Assembly (NCBI GenBank): GCA_903856085.1
Contig: CAIOAT010000012.1
Location: forward strand, 1-39,019
Direction of reading: 5' to 3'
DNA from: Candidatus Omnitrophota bacterium
GTDB taxonomy: Bacteria; Omnitrophota; Omnitrophia; Omnitrophales; Aquincolibacteriaceae
DNA length: 39,019 nucleotides
A program made the translations under genes and the position numbers. Shown here one piece after another: positions 1 to 8,957 of this stretch (the stretch's first letter is position 1; the number at the start of each line of letters is the position of its first letter). The notes under the pieces were generated by a model, which was not told the DNA's origin, searched no databases, and saw only the letters and a program-made list of their open reading frames with translations.

Positions 1-16
1 AAGGGGAATATTTTTT

Positions 17-904
17 ATGAGAAAAAAGAAATCCGTGTTCGAAGGTTCGATGGTCGCGCTCGTCACACCGTTCCGTAACGGGAAGGTGGATGAGAAGGCG
101 CTCAAAGGGTTGCTGGATTTTCATCTCAAGGAAGGGACCGATGTGATCGTTCCGTGCGGCACCACAGGCGAATCTGCCACGATGTCGCACCAGGAGCATC
201 GCGATACGATGACGTTTGTGGTGGAATATATCAACCACCGGATCCCGGTGATCTGCGGCTGCGGGTCGAACAACACCACGGAGGCGCTGGGCCTCGTACA
301 GCATGCCAAAAAGATCAAGGCGGACGGCGTTCTGGTCGTGACGCCTTATTACAACAAGCCGACGCAGGAAGGTCTTTTCCGTCACTATCAATATCTGGCC
401 AGTCGCGTCGATATTCCGATCGTGCTTTACAACGTCCCGGGACGCACGGGTGTTTCCATTGCCCCCGAGACCGTGGCGCGTCTTTCCAAGATCGATACGA
501 TCGTGGCCATCAAAGAAGCGAGCGGGAGCATGGATCAGGCCGATCAGATCATGCAACTTTGTGACATGCCGGTTCTCTCAGGAGAGGATTCTCTGAATTT
601 CCCCCTGATTGCGATCGGTGCGCGCGGCGTGATCTCGGTCGTTGCGAATATTGCACCGCGGCTTATGAAGAACATGGTGACCGCAGCTTTGAACGGGAAC
701 ATGGAAGAGGCGCGTTCAATCCACAAGAGACTTTACCCGATCTCCAAAACTGTTTTCATCGAGACGAACCCGATCCCCGTGAAAACGGCGTTGGGCATGA
801 TGGGCAGGATCAAGCCGGAGCTTCGGATGCCGCTTTGTGAGATGATGCCGGAGAATGAGAAGAAACTCGCGGAAGTCCTTAAAAAACTGGGGGTCGTGAA
901 ATGA
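17..904 (+). CDS. dapA: 4-hydroxy-tetrahydrodipicolinate synthase
   Basis: This cytosolic enzyme condenses pyruvate with aspartate semialdehyde, the first committed step of the diaminopimelate/lysine pathway. The 295-residue protein has the usual family length and a complete class I aldolase TIM barrel. Visible motifs are GTTGE at about 48-52, the YNVPGRT segment with the catalytic Tyr at 138, and the Schiff-base lysine in AIKEASG at 166. The ATG is preceded by AAGGGG at bases 1-6, a somewhat distant ribosome site, and no better start is visible. It overlaps dapB by 4 bases (ATGA), so the two are translationally coupled. Identification is firm. Confidence 0.97.
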   Translation: MRKKKSVFEGSMVALVTPFRNGKVDEKALKGLLDFHLKEGTDVIVPCGTTGESATMSHQEHRDTMTFVVEYINHRIPVICGCGSNNTTEALGLVQHAKKIKADGVLVVTPYYNKPTQEGLFRHYQYLASRVDIPIVLYNVPGRTGVSIAPETVARLSKIDTIVAIKEASGSMDQADQIMQLCDMPVLSGEDSLNFPLIAIGARGVISVVANIAPRLMKNMVTAALNGNMEEARSIHKRLYPISKTVFIETNPIPVKTALGMMGRIKPELRMPLCEMMPENEKKLAEVLKKLGVVK

Positions 905-1704
905 TCAAACTCGTAATGGCGGGCGCCTCGGGACGGATGGGGAAAACCATTCTTCAGTTGGCGAGCCAGGACAAAGCATTTAAGATCGTGGGCGGGCTGG
1001 AACAGCGTGGGCACGCTGCTTTGGGCCAGGATCTCGGTTCTATCATCGGCCGGGCTCTGATGGGTGTGAAAGTAACACAGGATGCGACCGCTGCGCTTAA
1101 AGAAGCGGATGTCTTGATCGATTTCAGCCACTTTTCAGCACTTCCGGAAAATCTCAAAGCCGCCGTCAAGACGCATACAGCGTATGTGATCGGGACCACG
1201 GGGATTCTAACGGCTACGCTCCAGCAGATCAAGAACGCTTCCCGCAAAATCCCGATCGTGCAATCTCCCAACATGAGCGTAGGCGTAAACCTCCTTTTTA
1301 AGATGGCTGCACTTGCGGGGAAAGTGCTGGATGAGAGCTATGACCTTGAAATCATGGAAATCCATCACCGGATGAAGAAAGACGCGCCGAGCGGTACTGC
1401 CATGAAGCTTCTGGAGATCTTGCTCGAGGCCCGGGGCCGTGATATCAAAAAGGATGTGGTCTACGGACGCGCAGGTGAGATCGGTGCCCGTGAAAAGGGC
1501 AAGATCGGAGTGCTTGCGCTTCGAGGGGGTGATGTTGTGGGGGACCACACGGTATCCTTTTTCGGAGACGGGGAACGGATCGAATTGGTTCACAAGGCTT
1601 CGTCACGGGAAGCTTTTGCTCGGGGGGCTCTTTTGGCGGCAAAATTCCTTGCGAAAAAGAAGTTGGGTCTTTATCATATGCAACAGGTGCTGGGCATGGC
1701 TTAG
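901..1704 (+). CDS. dapB: 4-hydroxy-tetrahydrodipicolinate reductase
   Basis: This enzyme reduces the DapA product with NAD(P)H, the next step toward diaminopimelate and lysine. The 267 residues match the normal family length. The N-terminal Rossmann motif GASGRMG lies at 8-14. The catalytic/substrate motif with His155-His156, Lys159-Lys160 and then DAPSGTA is intact, and the NMSVGVN strand before the tetramerisation domain is also present. The ATG overlaps the dapA stop codon, so expression follows dapA. Nothing is missing or unusual. Confidence 0.97.
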   Translation: MIKLVMAGASGRMGKTILQLASQDKAFKIVGGLEQRGHAALGQDLGSIIGRALMGVKVTQDATAALKEADVLIDFSHFSALPENLKAAVKTHTAYVIGTTGILTATLQQIKNASRKIPIVQSPNMSVGVNLLFKMAALAGKVLDESYDLEIMEIHHRMKKDAPSGTAMKLLEILLEARGRDIKKDVVYGRAGEIGAREKGKIGVLALRGGDVVGDHTVSFFGDGERIELVHKASSREAFARGALLAAKFLAKKKLGLYHMQQVLGMA

Positions 1705-1726
1705 CAGGTCCTTTCCCTAAGTTTTT
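1700..1726 (+). terminator. weak terminator-like hairpin after dapB
   Basis: CTTAG (1700-1704, covering the dapB stop) can pair with CTAAG (1717-1721), followed directly by five T. The stem is only 5 bp, so this is a weak candidate for ending the dapAB transcript. Confidence 0.3.
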
Positions 1727-1762
1727 CAATGAGTTACAACAAAAAGAAAAAACTTATCGGTG

Positions 1763-3826
1763 ATGAGAATTAAAAACTTTTTAATATTCTCCATCGCTGT
1801 TTTTCTGTCCGCAGCTGTTTCCTCTTTCGCGCAAGAAAGCACTTCGACCGGTAAAGTAAAACCGGCTGCTTCTGCAGTTGAAAATAAATCTAATGTTACT
1901 CCCGTCGTGGAAGCAAAACCCTTGGTAAGAGTTGCCCAAGAGGCGACCCCTGCGATCCAGCAAGCCGTCGAAATAGAGCCGGCGGCCGCTTCGACAACTG
2001 ACATCAAGTCTGCCGTTACTTCTGCCGTGGAAGCAAAGACCTCAGCGAGCGTTCCTCAAGCGGCGAAACCTGCGATTGAACAAGCCGTCGGAGTAAAACC
2101 GGCGGTCGTTTCTACAGCTGAGGTCAAATCTATTGTTACTCCGGTTGTGGAAGCAAAGCCCGCGGTGAGAGTTGCTCAAGAGGCTGTGCCCGCGATCCAG
2201 CAAGCCACCGGAATAAAGCCGGTAGCTTCAACAACTGAAATCAAGCCTGCCGTCACTTCTGTCGGGGAAGCCAAGATTGCGGTGAGTGTTCCTCAAGCGG
2301 CGAAACCTGCGATTCAACAAGTTGTTGGAGTAAAGCCGGCTTCCCAGCCAGTGGTTCAAGTTAAACCCGCCGCCAACCTTTTTGCCGAACAATTTTTTGC
2401 CCCCGCCCCACAAAAACTCAATCATAAAATGAGCGAGGTTCGCGGGTTCCCGGTCCTCAAGAGCCACTCCCGCGAGCAAGACGCCGAGTTTTCCATCGTG
2501 ACAAATTTTGGAGGTGGCGCCGTGAAGTCCCGCCATCTTTCCGGTCTTAAGGATATGAAGGCCATCGACGACTACATCAAAAAGAATCTTAAGACCGCCA
2601 ATTTTCAAGGCGTCGAGATACGTCAGCTTCCCATCCCCAACGCGAAGGGTCAGGTTACGGAACTTTATTGGGTCGGGGATAGGGCCTTCGCATCCTCGGA
2701 AGAGGCAATGACCGCGATCATTGCGAGCAAGACGAACGTGGAACTTCAGGGCGGTAATTTTGCGGAAGCCGTGCGCGCCGCGCCGGTCTATGTTCCCGAG
2801 GTGGAGAAGCCCATCGAGATCAAAACGCCCGCGCAGTTCAAAAAAGAGGAAGAGCTCATCCTCAGGTTCACCGACCAGCTGGGCATCGGCGAGAAAATGT
2901 ATGGAGTTCTTCAGGGAACGCCTTGCGGTACTCCGATCACTTGGCAGTCTTTTGGCGAGACCAGCTGGCGCAAGACCAATCTTGCGTCGACCCGTTTTGA
3001 TACGCAGGTGGGTTACTGGACCAATCGTTTGGTTTTTAGCGGGATCCGTTTCCCTCTGCATAACATCGATCCCTTTATCGAAGAAACGGTGGCCCTGCAA
3101 TCCGATTCCGCGGACTACGCGAGCAATTTACAGCTCTTCGCGGGTTTGGAATGGCGGCCTTTGGCGCGCAATCCCTGGCTTTTAAATTTTCAACCGTTCG
3201 GAGGGATTCCCATCCTGGAGTGGATGCGCAATTACCGTTTTTATATCAAGTATGGCGATCTTTACAATATCAAAGGCAATATCACCAACAGCAGGGATAA
3301 CGATCTTATCTGGGGCGTTCAGTGTTACTACGAATGGGGCACGGAGCTTCCTTCTCTGTCTGCGGGGAAGCCGGAGAAGTTTACTGATTATCTTCGCCAG
3401 TATGTCTGGGGCGAATATTTTGGTAATTACTATGTTTCAAAAACCGACTTTGGCTCCGAGAAAAGTTTTAATGCGTTTATCGCGAATTCCACGATCACCA
3501 TGGGCCTCAAACTGCCGGGCATCCCGATCCCGCATAATTACATCAACGATGAAATCATCCTTATGCCGTACCTGCGTTTCGAGCACGTCAATAACGCCTC
3601 TTTTTCATTCTGGTACCAGAATCAGTATTTCCTGGGCGCGGGGTTACGCTGGATGCCTTTTATGGCCTATCGGTGGAAAGAGAACGAGTGGCTTTCCAAG
3701 ACAGCGGTCTTTGTGGAGTATGACGGCGTCGGCGGAGCACAGCGTGTAAAGCAGAACGGGGAAGTACCGAATGTTCCCAATTACGACTTCCGTGTCGGCG
3801 TCAAGTTCTCGAGTCGGCGTTTTTAA
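1763..3826 (+). CDS. Ala/Val/Pro-repeat outer-membrane protein, function unknown
   Basis: I do not recognise a named family. The protein begins with a clear signal peptide (RIKNFLIF followed by a hydrophobic stretch, cleavage near SFA-QE). Next comes a low-complexity region of about 160 residues built from four 39-40-residue repeats, then a soluble region of about 150 residues. The C-terminal ~330 residues, rich in aromatic/polar alternation, look like a beta-barrel, and the chain ends in Phe (SSRRF), a typical barrel-insertion signal. Weak resemblance to the C-terminal region of NfrA-like outer-membrane proteins is only an impression. GTG at 1760 directly precedes the chosen ATG; either could be used and no strong ribosome site is seen. 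The next surface-protein gene starts 19 bases downstream, so the two probably form one transcript. Confidence 0.8.
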   Translation: MRIKNFLIFSIAVFLSAAVSSFAQESTSTGKVKPAASAVENKSNVTPVVEAKPLVRVAQEATPAIQQAVEIEPAAASTTDIKSAVTSAVEAKTSASVPQAAKPAIEQAVGVKPAVVSTAEVKSIVTPVVEAKPAVRVAQEAVPAIQQATGIKPVASTTEIKPAVTSVGEAKIAVSVPQAAKPAIQQVVGVKPASQPVVQVKPAANLFAEQFFAPAPQKLNHKMSEVRGFPVLKSHSREQDAEFSIVTNFGGGAVKSRHLSGLKDMKAIDDYIKKNLKTANFQGVEIRQLPIPNAKGQVTELYWVGDRAFASSEEAMTAIIASKTNVELQGGNFAEAVRAAPVYVPEVEKPIEIKTPAQFKKEEELILRFTDQLGIGEKMYGVLQGTPCGTPITWQSFGETSWRKTNLASTRFDTQVGYWTNRLVFSGIRFPLHNIDPFIEETVALQSDSADYASNLQLFAGLEWRPLARNPWLLNFQPFGGIPILEWMRNYRFYIKYGDLYNIKGNITNSRDNDLIWGVQCYYEWGTELPSLSAGKPEKFTDYLRQYVWGEYFGNYYVSKTDFGSEKSFNAFIANSTITMGLKLPGIPIPHNYINDEIILMPYLRFEHVNNASFSFWYQNQYFLGAGLRWMPFMAYRWKENEWLSKTAVFVEYDGVGGAQRVKQNGEVPNVPNYDFRVGVKFSSRRF
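1859..2332 (+). repeat. in-frame tandem repeat, about 120 bp units, A-B-A-B order
   Basis: Four consecutive in-frame units begin at 1859, 1976, 2096 and 2216 (117, 120, 120 and 117 bases), with a short fifth start at 2333. Units 1 and 3 share RVAQEA-PAIQQA. Units 2 and 4 share SVPQAAKPAI. The repeat therefore has a 240-bp higher-order period, which implies duplication of a two-unit block. The encoded segment lies just after the signal peptide and is probably an extended periplasmic linker or peptidoglycan-contacting stalk (inference). Confidence 0.9.
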
Positions 3827-3845
3827 TCAGGACCCTAGGAATCTT

Positions 3846-6800
3846 ATGAGCCTTCGATTTTTCAGAAAACAAAAAAGTGACGAAAGAAAAAAAGCCTTCT
3901 TTTCGCTCGTTTGTTTTCTCTTCTGCCTGGTGATTTTAGGCGTGCCGTTTGCGTTCGCTAATGTCCTCGGGAATCCAAACTTTTCAGAGCCCATCGGCAA
4001 TGGTACCGGCGGCAATTGGGACAGCACGAATAACGCTGTGCGCGTTCAAGAAGGGGTTAATTATCCAGGTGCATCGAAGTTACCCCCGCTTTTTCCGTCC
4101 TTTAACGCTCCCCCCAATGGAAACTCAGCATTGGAGCTTGGAAATGATAATCCGGCCAATATGTTCACTTTTCAGACCTACGACAACGTTAAGCCAGGAG
4201 ATTTTGTTGCGTTTAGCGGATGGGCAGAATCCGATTTTTTGTTTGGAGCCACCGCGCGGTTAAAGATCGAATTCAAGATCAAAAACAAGGATGGCTCGGA
4301 CCAGTTTATTTCCGCTGTTACCAGCGGTAATATTACCGCTGGTACTGCTCCGGCAGGAGGTGGATTCCGACAGTTTGTTGCGAGTGGAGTAGCCCCCGCA
4401 GGGACAGGAAGAGTTGTTTTTACCATTGAGCGGTCGGTACGACGTGCCCCTGGAGGCGTGGTTCCTTTTGGGATGTTGACTCTTTTTAATAATATGAATG
4501 GCGAAGTTAATCCCGCAAAACTCACCGTGACAGCTTCTAAAAAGAACGTCGCCCCGGGCGATGCGATCGGGATCAATGCCCGTTTTAATAACGCTTCAGG
4601 GAATACGCTCACTGGCGTTGAACTGAAAGCGACGATTCCGAACGGTTTTGACTATATCGCAAAGTCGATACGCGTGAACGGTAATCCGGCCACCTACCGG
4701 CAAGGGTCCTTGATCATTCCGATCGGGACCATGGCGCCGGGCTCGGAATTCACCACGAGTTTCGTGATGACTGTGACGAGCGGGGTCAAGCTTGGATCAG
4801 AATATTCCATGGAGTTCACCATCGTGGGCAGCAGCCATCTTTCAGAGACGGCAAGCCTGAAATTTCTGGTTCAAAGTGATCCTGTTTTCGAACAGGGGAC
4901 GATCATCGGCAAGGTCTTTAACGATTTGAACCAAAATACGGTTCAGGATAAAGGTGAACCCGGCATTCCGTGGGTTCGGCTTTACACGGAAGAGGGGATC
5001 GGGATCGTGACCGACGAAAATGGTCTCTATCATATTCCAGGGGTCAGTCCCGGCCGGCACGTGGTAAAGATCGATGGGCACAGTTTGCCCGAGGGAACGA
5101 AGTTTATTACCGAAGAAGCCTACCTCGTGAAGACCACGCAGGGCATTATGAATAAGGCGAACTTCGCGGTGCTTCTGCCGCCGTCCGGGATTCCGGAGAA
5201 TTTTCAAAAAGATCTGACGGTCATGGTCACGCAGGGCGTGGATGTCTCGCGGCCGACCCTGGATGTTCAGATATCCCCGGATGTTGTGAAGCTCGGGGTC
5301 GGGGTCCTTGAAAAAGAGCCGGCGTTCACGTTCGACAATAATTATGGGAAATTCATCAAAAAATGGACCGTGGAAGTCCGTGACGAAATGGGCCAGCCGG
5401 TGTGGACCGGCTACGGGGTCGGTGAGCCGCCCCCGGAAGTTACTTGGACCGGGATCACGGAGTCGGGCCTTTTGATCAAGCCGGGTATTTATTCTTATCA
5501 GCTAAAGGTCCGTGATTCAAAAAATCGTGAGGACTGGACCGCGCTCAAATTTTTTGAGGTCATGACCAAGACGGATCCGAAGGCAAGCGCGAACTATCAT
5601 CCTGAGATCCCGCCGATCGGCGATTTTAATCTCTTTAAGGACGGGAAACGAAGCATTCCTCTTGTGGCAAAGCCCGTCGTCCGTGTGCAGGGGAAAACGC
5701 AGCCTAAAAATAAGATCATGATCAATGAGACCCCGGTGGCCGTCGACGGGGAAAGCGGTATGTTCCAAAAAGAATTCTTCGTGGAGCCGGGGGAATATGA
5801 TGTGGCCATTTCGGCCATAACGCCGGAGGGTGAGACCACGAGTTTTAACAAGAAGATCAAGGTGAAAGACAGCACGTTTTTTATGGTGGCTTTGGGAGAA
5901 GAGCAGCTGGGCCAGAATTGGGCGAGCGGCGATGTGGAGGCGGCGGAACCAAACGCTTATCAGGACGGGTTCCGGGAAGACGGGCGCCTGTCGTTCTTTT
6001 TGAAGGGCAAGCTCAAAGGGAAATTTCTCGTAAAGGCGAAATATGACAGCGCCGACAAACGCTCCGCGCTTTTCACGAATCTTAATCCGGATAATTATTA
6101 TCCGATCTACGGAGACAATTCGACGCGCGATTATCAGGCGCAGGATACGGCTCAGCATCTTTTCGTGCTGGTCGAGATGGACCGTTCTTACGCTCAATGG
6201 GGAAGTTTCAAGACCGAGTTCACGGATACGGAGCTTGCCACATATAACCGCACACTTTCCGGGTTGAAGGTCAACTTTGACACGGTTTCGAGCACAGTCT
6301 ACGGTGATCCGAAACGCGGGTTCAAAGTTTTTAGTGCGGATTCCAAGCACCGGGCGGATCATAACGAACTTTACGCCACGGGGGGTTCTCTTTTCTATGC
6401 GCGTAACCGCAATATCATCGAAGGAAGCGAAAAGATCCGCGTTGAGATCCGCGACAATATTCAGAATATGACCGTCGCCAGTTATGATCTTCAGGAAGGT
6501 ACGGATTATGAGATCAATTACGGGGAAGGACGCATCCTGCTTTCCCGGCCTCTTTCTTCGGTGGCCGCAGCGGATACTCTCACGTCCACCGACGTCCTGG
6601 ATGGCGATCCGGTGTATTTGATCGTCGATTATGAATATGACCCTAGTTCTTCGGAGTCCTCGGTCCCGAATCAAGGTATCCGCGGTTATACCTGGATGGG
6701 CGATCACTTGAGGGTCGGCGCCACCGGGGTTCAGGAAAAACGTGTTGGTTCGGATTATGACATGGTGGGCGTGGATGGCATGCTGAAATTCGGGCGTAAT

Positions 6801-8546
6801 ACGAAGCTTACGGCGGAATATTCTCGAACAACCAACCAACAAATGGAAAATTCGATCTCGTATGACGGCGGGATTAGCTACGCGGATTTGAGTTCTTTGC
6901 ACGGGAGGCATACGCGGCCCCAGGAAAGTGCTTATCTCATTCGGGGTTCTTCCGAACCTTTGAAGGGTTTGGAAACGACCGGTTATGTCCAGGGCGTGAA
7001 TCCGGGTTTTTCGAATGGTTATATGCAGGACCAGGAAGGTTTTGAAAAATATGGCGTGGGTTCACGGTATAAGTTTACGGACAGTTTGGCTATCCGGTAT
7101 CGTTTCGATCACAACGCGGTCATGAGTCAGTTGATGCCGCTGGATGTTACGGATACCCAAGCGCCGTTCCAATCCCTTGAGACCCAAACGGCGCAGATCG
7201 TTTACGATGACGGGCAATATCTCGCGGAAATGGAGTATCAGCGCCGCAATCTGGATCAGGTCGAGGATGTCGGGAATCTGACGCCGGATCTCGCAAACCA
7301 GGTCCCCTTCAAGAACGGGGTGACGGGCAAAGTGGGTTATCACATTAATGAACGGTTGCTGCCTTATGTCAAGGTTCAGAGCGCGATCGGCGGAAAGAAC
7401 GACCAGCAGTTCGGCGGCGGGTTGCGTTATGAGATCATGAACAATCTTTTTGCTTATCTGGAAGAGATGGTAGGGCCTCTCGGAGATTCCACCTTTTTTG
7501 GGTTTGAGCGCCAGCATGGAAACGGTGCCCGCAGTTACGCGAATATCCGTTCCATCGATCGCGGGATCGGAGATAAAACGCTCGCCACGGCCATCGGGAA
7601 TTCGTTCGCGCTCACCGAAAAATCGCGCATGTATTCGGAGCGCGAGTATTCTTCGTATCAGGGCAACGACGGCTATGCGGATATTCTGGGTTATGAAGGG
7701 AAGGCGGGAGACCATTGGGATTACGGCGCCAAGTATGAGCGCCGTCATTTGCAGAATTCCAGCACGATCTTGATCGAGCAGGCGGCCCAGAATGCGCTCG
7801 CGCGGGCCAATACCTTCAATACGGTTGGCGGCAATCTCGCGTACGCGAGCGGCAAAAAATTCCGGGCGCGAACTTATTGGGAATTGCGTCGCGATCAGGA
7901 TGGACCGAAGATCGGGCAGATCGTCACGCGTAATTCGCTCAGTTACCAGCTCACGGAAGATCTGGGTTTTCTTTCCTATTTCAATTACGGAGATACCCGC
8001 CAGTACGATCCGAGCTATACCCCCGCGACCTTTGTGGAGTGCAGCACAGGGTTTGCCTACCGCCCGATCAAAAATGATAAACTGAATTTACTGGCGCGTT
8101 ACACTTACCTCAAGGATCTCGGTGCCGATCAGCAATACAGCAACACCGGGGGGTACCAGTTCGATCAATTGGCCCATATTCTTGCGACCGATGTGGCTTA
8201 TGACGTGAACCGCTATTTTGGTTTGGTTGAGAAATTGGCTTTCAAGTATTCTACGGTTAATACATCCGTAGGCGACACAGTGGATGTCAGTTCGTTCCTT
8301 ACTGTGAATCGCATCAATTTCCACGTGACACGCAAATGGGACCTGGCGCTGGAATACCGGATTCTGATGCAGTCGTATGCGTTAGATACCTTCAAGCAAG
8401 GTACGCTGGTCGAAGTGGACCGTGAATTTTATGAATACGTGCGGCTTGGAGTGGGGTATAATTTCACCGACTTTAGTGATGATCTGCGCAACACGAATAG
8501 TTTCAAGAGTCAGGGGCCGTTCGTGCGAATGACCGGAAAATTTTAA
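3846..8546 (+). CDS. giant modular surface protein with DUF11-like, SdrD-B-like and barrel domains
   Basis: This 1566-residue protein starts at ATG 3846, because the basic-then-hydrophobic signal peptide begins there (cleavage near AFA at 38). The frame is open upstream but overlaps the previous gene. Domains in order are: a jelly-roll, carbohydrate-binding-like sandwich (about 40-210); a DUF11-like repeat (about 222-330, with KATIPNGFDYI); and an SdrD-B/carboxypeptidase-regulatory-like domain (about 343-410, IIGKVFNDLNQN through VTDENGLYHIPGV). After these come FlgD-like Ig segments (about 480-680) and roughly 850 residues of Tyr/Asn-rich outer-membrane beta strands ending in TGKF. Known proteins of this style sit in the outer membrane and expose Ig-like modules. 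The exact substrate is unknown. It probably shares an operon with its two neighbours. Confidence 0.85.
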   Translation: MSLRFFRKQKSDERKKAFFSLVCFLFCLVILGVPFAFANVLGNPNFSEPIGNGTGGNWDSTNNAVRVQEGVNYPGASKLPPLFPSFNAPPNGNSALELGNDNPANMFTFQTYDNVKPGDFVAFSGWAESDFLFGATARLKIEFKIKNKDGSDQFISAVTSGNITAGTAPAGGGFRQFVASGVAPAGTGRVVFTIERSVRRAPGGVVPFGMLTLFNNMNGEVNPAKLTVTASKKNVAPGDAIGINARFNNASGNTLTGVELKATIPNGFDYIAKSIRVNGNPATYRQGSLIIPIGTMAPGSEFTTSFVMTVTSGVKLGSEYSMEFTIVGSSHLSETASLKFLVQSDPVFEQGTIIGKVFNDLNQNTVQDKGEPGIPWVRLYTEEGIGIVTDENGLYHIPGVSPGRHVVKIDGHSLPEGTKFITEEAYLVKTTQGIMNKANFAVLLPPSGIPENFQKDLTVMVTQGVDVSRPTLDVQISPDVVKLGVGVLEKEPAFTFDNNYGKFIKKWTVEVRDEMGQPVWTGYGVGEPPPEVTWTGITESGLLIKPGIYSYQLKVRDSKNREDWTALKFFEVMTKTDPKASANYHPEIPPIGDFNLFKDGKRSIPLVAKPVVRVQGKTQPKNKIMINETPVAVDGESGMFQKEFFVEPGEYDVAISAITPEGETTSFNKKIKVKDSTFFMVALGEEQLGQNWASGDVEAAEPNAYQDGFREDGRLSFFLKGKLKGKFLVKAKYDSADKRSALFTNLNPDNYYPIYGDNSTRDYQAQDTAQHLFVLVEMDRSYAQWGSFKTEFTDTELATYNRTLSGLKVNFDTVSSTVYGDPKRGFKVFSADSKHRADHNELYATGGSLFYARNRNIIEGSEKIRVEIRDNIQNMTVASYDLQEGTDYEINYGEGRILLSRPLSSVAAADTLTSTDVLDGDPVYLIVDYEYDPSSSESSVPNQGIRGYTWMGDHLRVGATGVQEKRVGSDYDMVGVDGMLKFGRNTKLTAEYSRTTNQQMENSISYDGGISYADLSSLHGRHTRPQESAYLIRGSSEPLKGLETTGYVQGVNPGFSNGYMQDQEGFEKYGVGSRYKFTDSLAIRYRFDHNAVMSQLMPLDVTDTQAPFQSLETQTAQIVYDDGQYLAEMEYQRRNLDQVEDVGNLTPDLANQVPFKNGVTGKVGYHINERLLPYVKVQSAIGGKNDQQFGGGLRYEIMNNLFAYLEEMVGPLGDSTFFGFERQHGNGARSYANIRSIDRGIGDKTLATAIGNSFALTEKSRMYSEREYSSYQGNDGYADILGYEGKAGDHWDYGAKYERRHLQNSSTILIEQAAQNALARANTFNTVGGNLAYASGKKFRARTYWELRRDQDGPKIGQIVTRNSLSYQLTEDLGFLSYFNYGDTRQYDPSYTPATFVECSTGFAYRPIKNDKLNLLARYTYLKDLGADQQYSNTGGYQFDQLAHILATDVAYDVNRYFGLVEKLAFKYSTVNTSVGDTVDVSSFLTVNRINFHVTRKWDLALEYRILMQSYALDTFKQGTLVEVDREFYEYVRLGVGYNFTDFSDDLRNTNSFKSQGPFVRMTGKF
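4319..4344. repeat. perfect 26-bp palindrome inside the surface-protein gene
   Basis: Bases 4319-4331 read TACCAGCGGTAAT and 4332-4344 are the exact reverse complement, with no spacer. It lies in frame within codons for the jelly-roll domain, encoding a Thr-Ser-Gly-Asn-Ile-Thr-Ala-Gly-Thr loop. It could fold as a hairpin or cruciform. Whether it has a function is unknown. Confidence 0.9.
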
Positions 8547-8557
8547 GGAGAGATGCC

Positions 8558-8950
8558 ATGAATTATTTTTCAAAGCTCGTTTTTATTCTGATCCTCGGTC
8601 TGAGTCTTGCCGGATGCAACACCGTCGGAAAAGTCCTTCCTCCCAATGATGAAGTGCTTGTCTATAAACTTCCGTATGATCTCACCTATCTGCGGACGAT
8701 GGAGGCTCTGAATTCCGTAGGGACCTGGGAGCTTGAGGAGACCGATAAGGAAAAGGGGACGCTCAGCGTGCGAGACACGAATTACAGCCGCTTGGATGAC
8801 TCCGACCTTCGGGTCATTACCTTCGTGGTCAAACGCGTGGACCGCGGGACCACGTCAGTTTCCATCGATCCCAAAAATCAAAAAGTCTTTGGTGGCAAAA
8901 AGCTTCTGGAAGCCATCGGCGAAGCTTTGGGTCACGAGATCAAGTCCTGA
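8558..8950 (+). CDS. small lipoprotein, unknown function
   Basis: The 130-residue product has a lipoprotein signal with lipobox LAGC (Cys at 20), so it should be acylated and exported to a membrane. The mature part (about 110 residues) looks like a single alpha/beta domain, with predicted strands around VLVYKLPYDLTYLRTMEAL and VITFVVKRVD and a C-terminal helix. I recognise no catalytic residues. GGAGAG follows the stop codon of the giant surface protein and serves as ribosome site, so it is very likely cotranscribed and may assist that protein's assembly (inference). Confidence 0.85.
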   Translation: MNYFSKLVFILILGLSLAGCNTVGKVLPPNDEVLVYKLPYDLTYLRTMEALNSVGTWELEETDKEKGTLSVRDTNYSRLDDSDLRVITFVVKRVDRGTTSVSIDPKNQKVFGGKKLLEAIGEALGHEIKS

Positions 8951-8957
8951 TTCGCCC

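Noticed and set aside
1856-2332. CRISPR array
   Set aside because: The repeat units are about 120 bp, contiguous, in frame and divergent, with no short repeats or unique spacers.
3771-3845. Earlier start for the giant surface protein
   Set aside because: It would overlap the previous gene and place about 25 extra residues before a clear signal peptide.
5517-6911. 464-codon open frame on the minus strand
   Set aside because: It is antisense to the giant surface-protein gene, Arg/Ile/His-rich with no domain, so it is a shadow of that gene.
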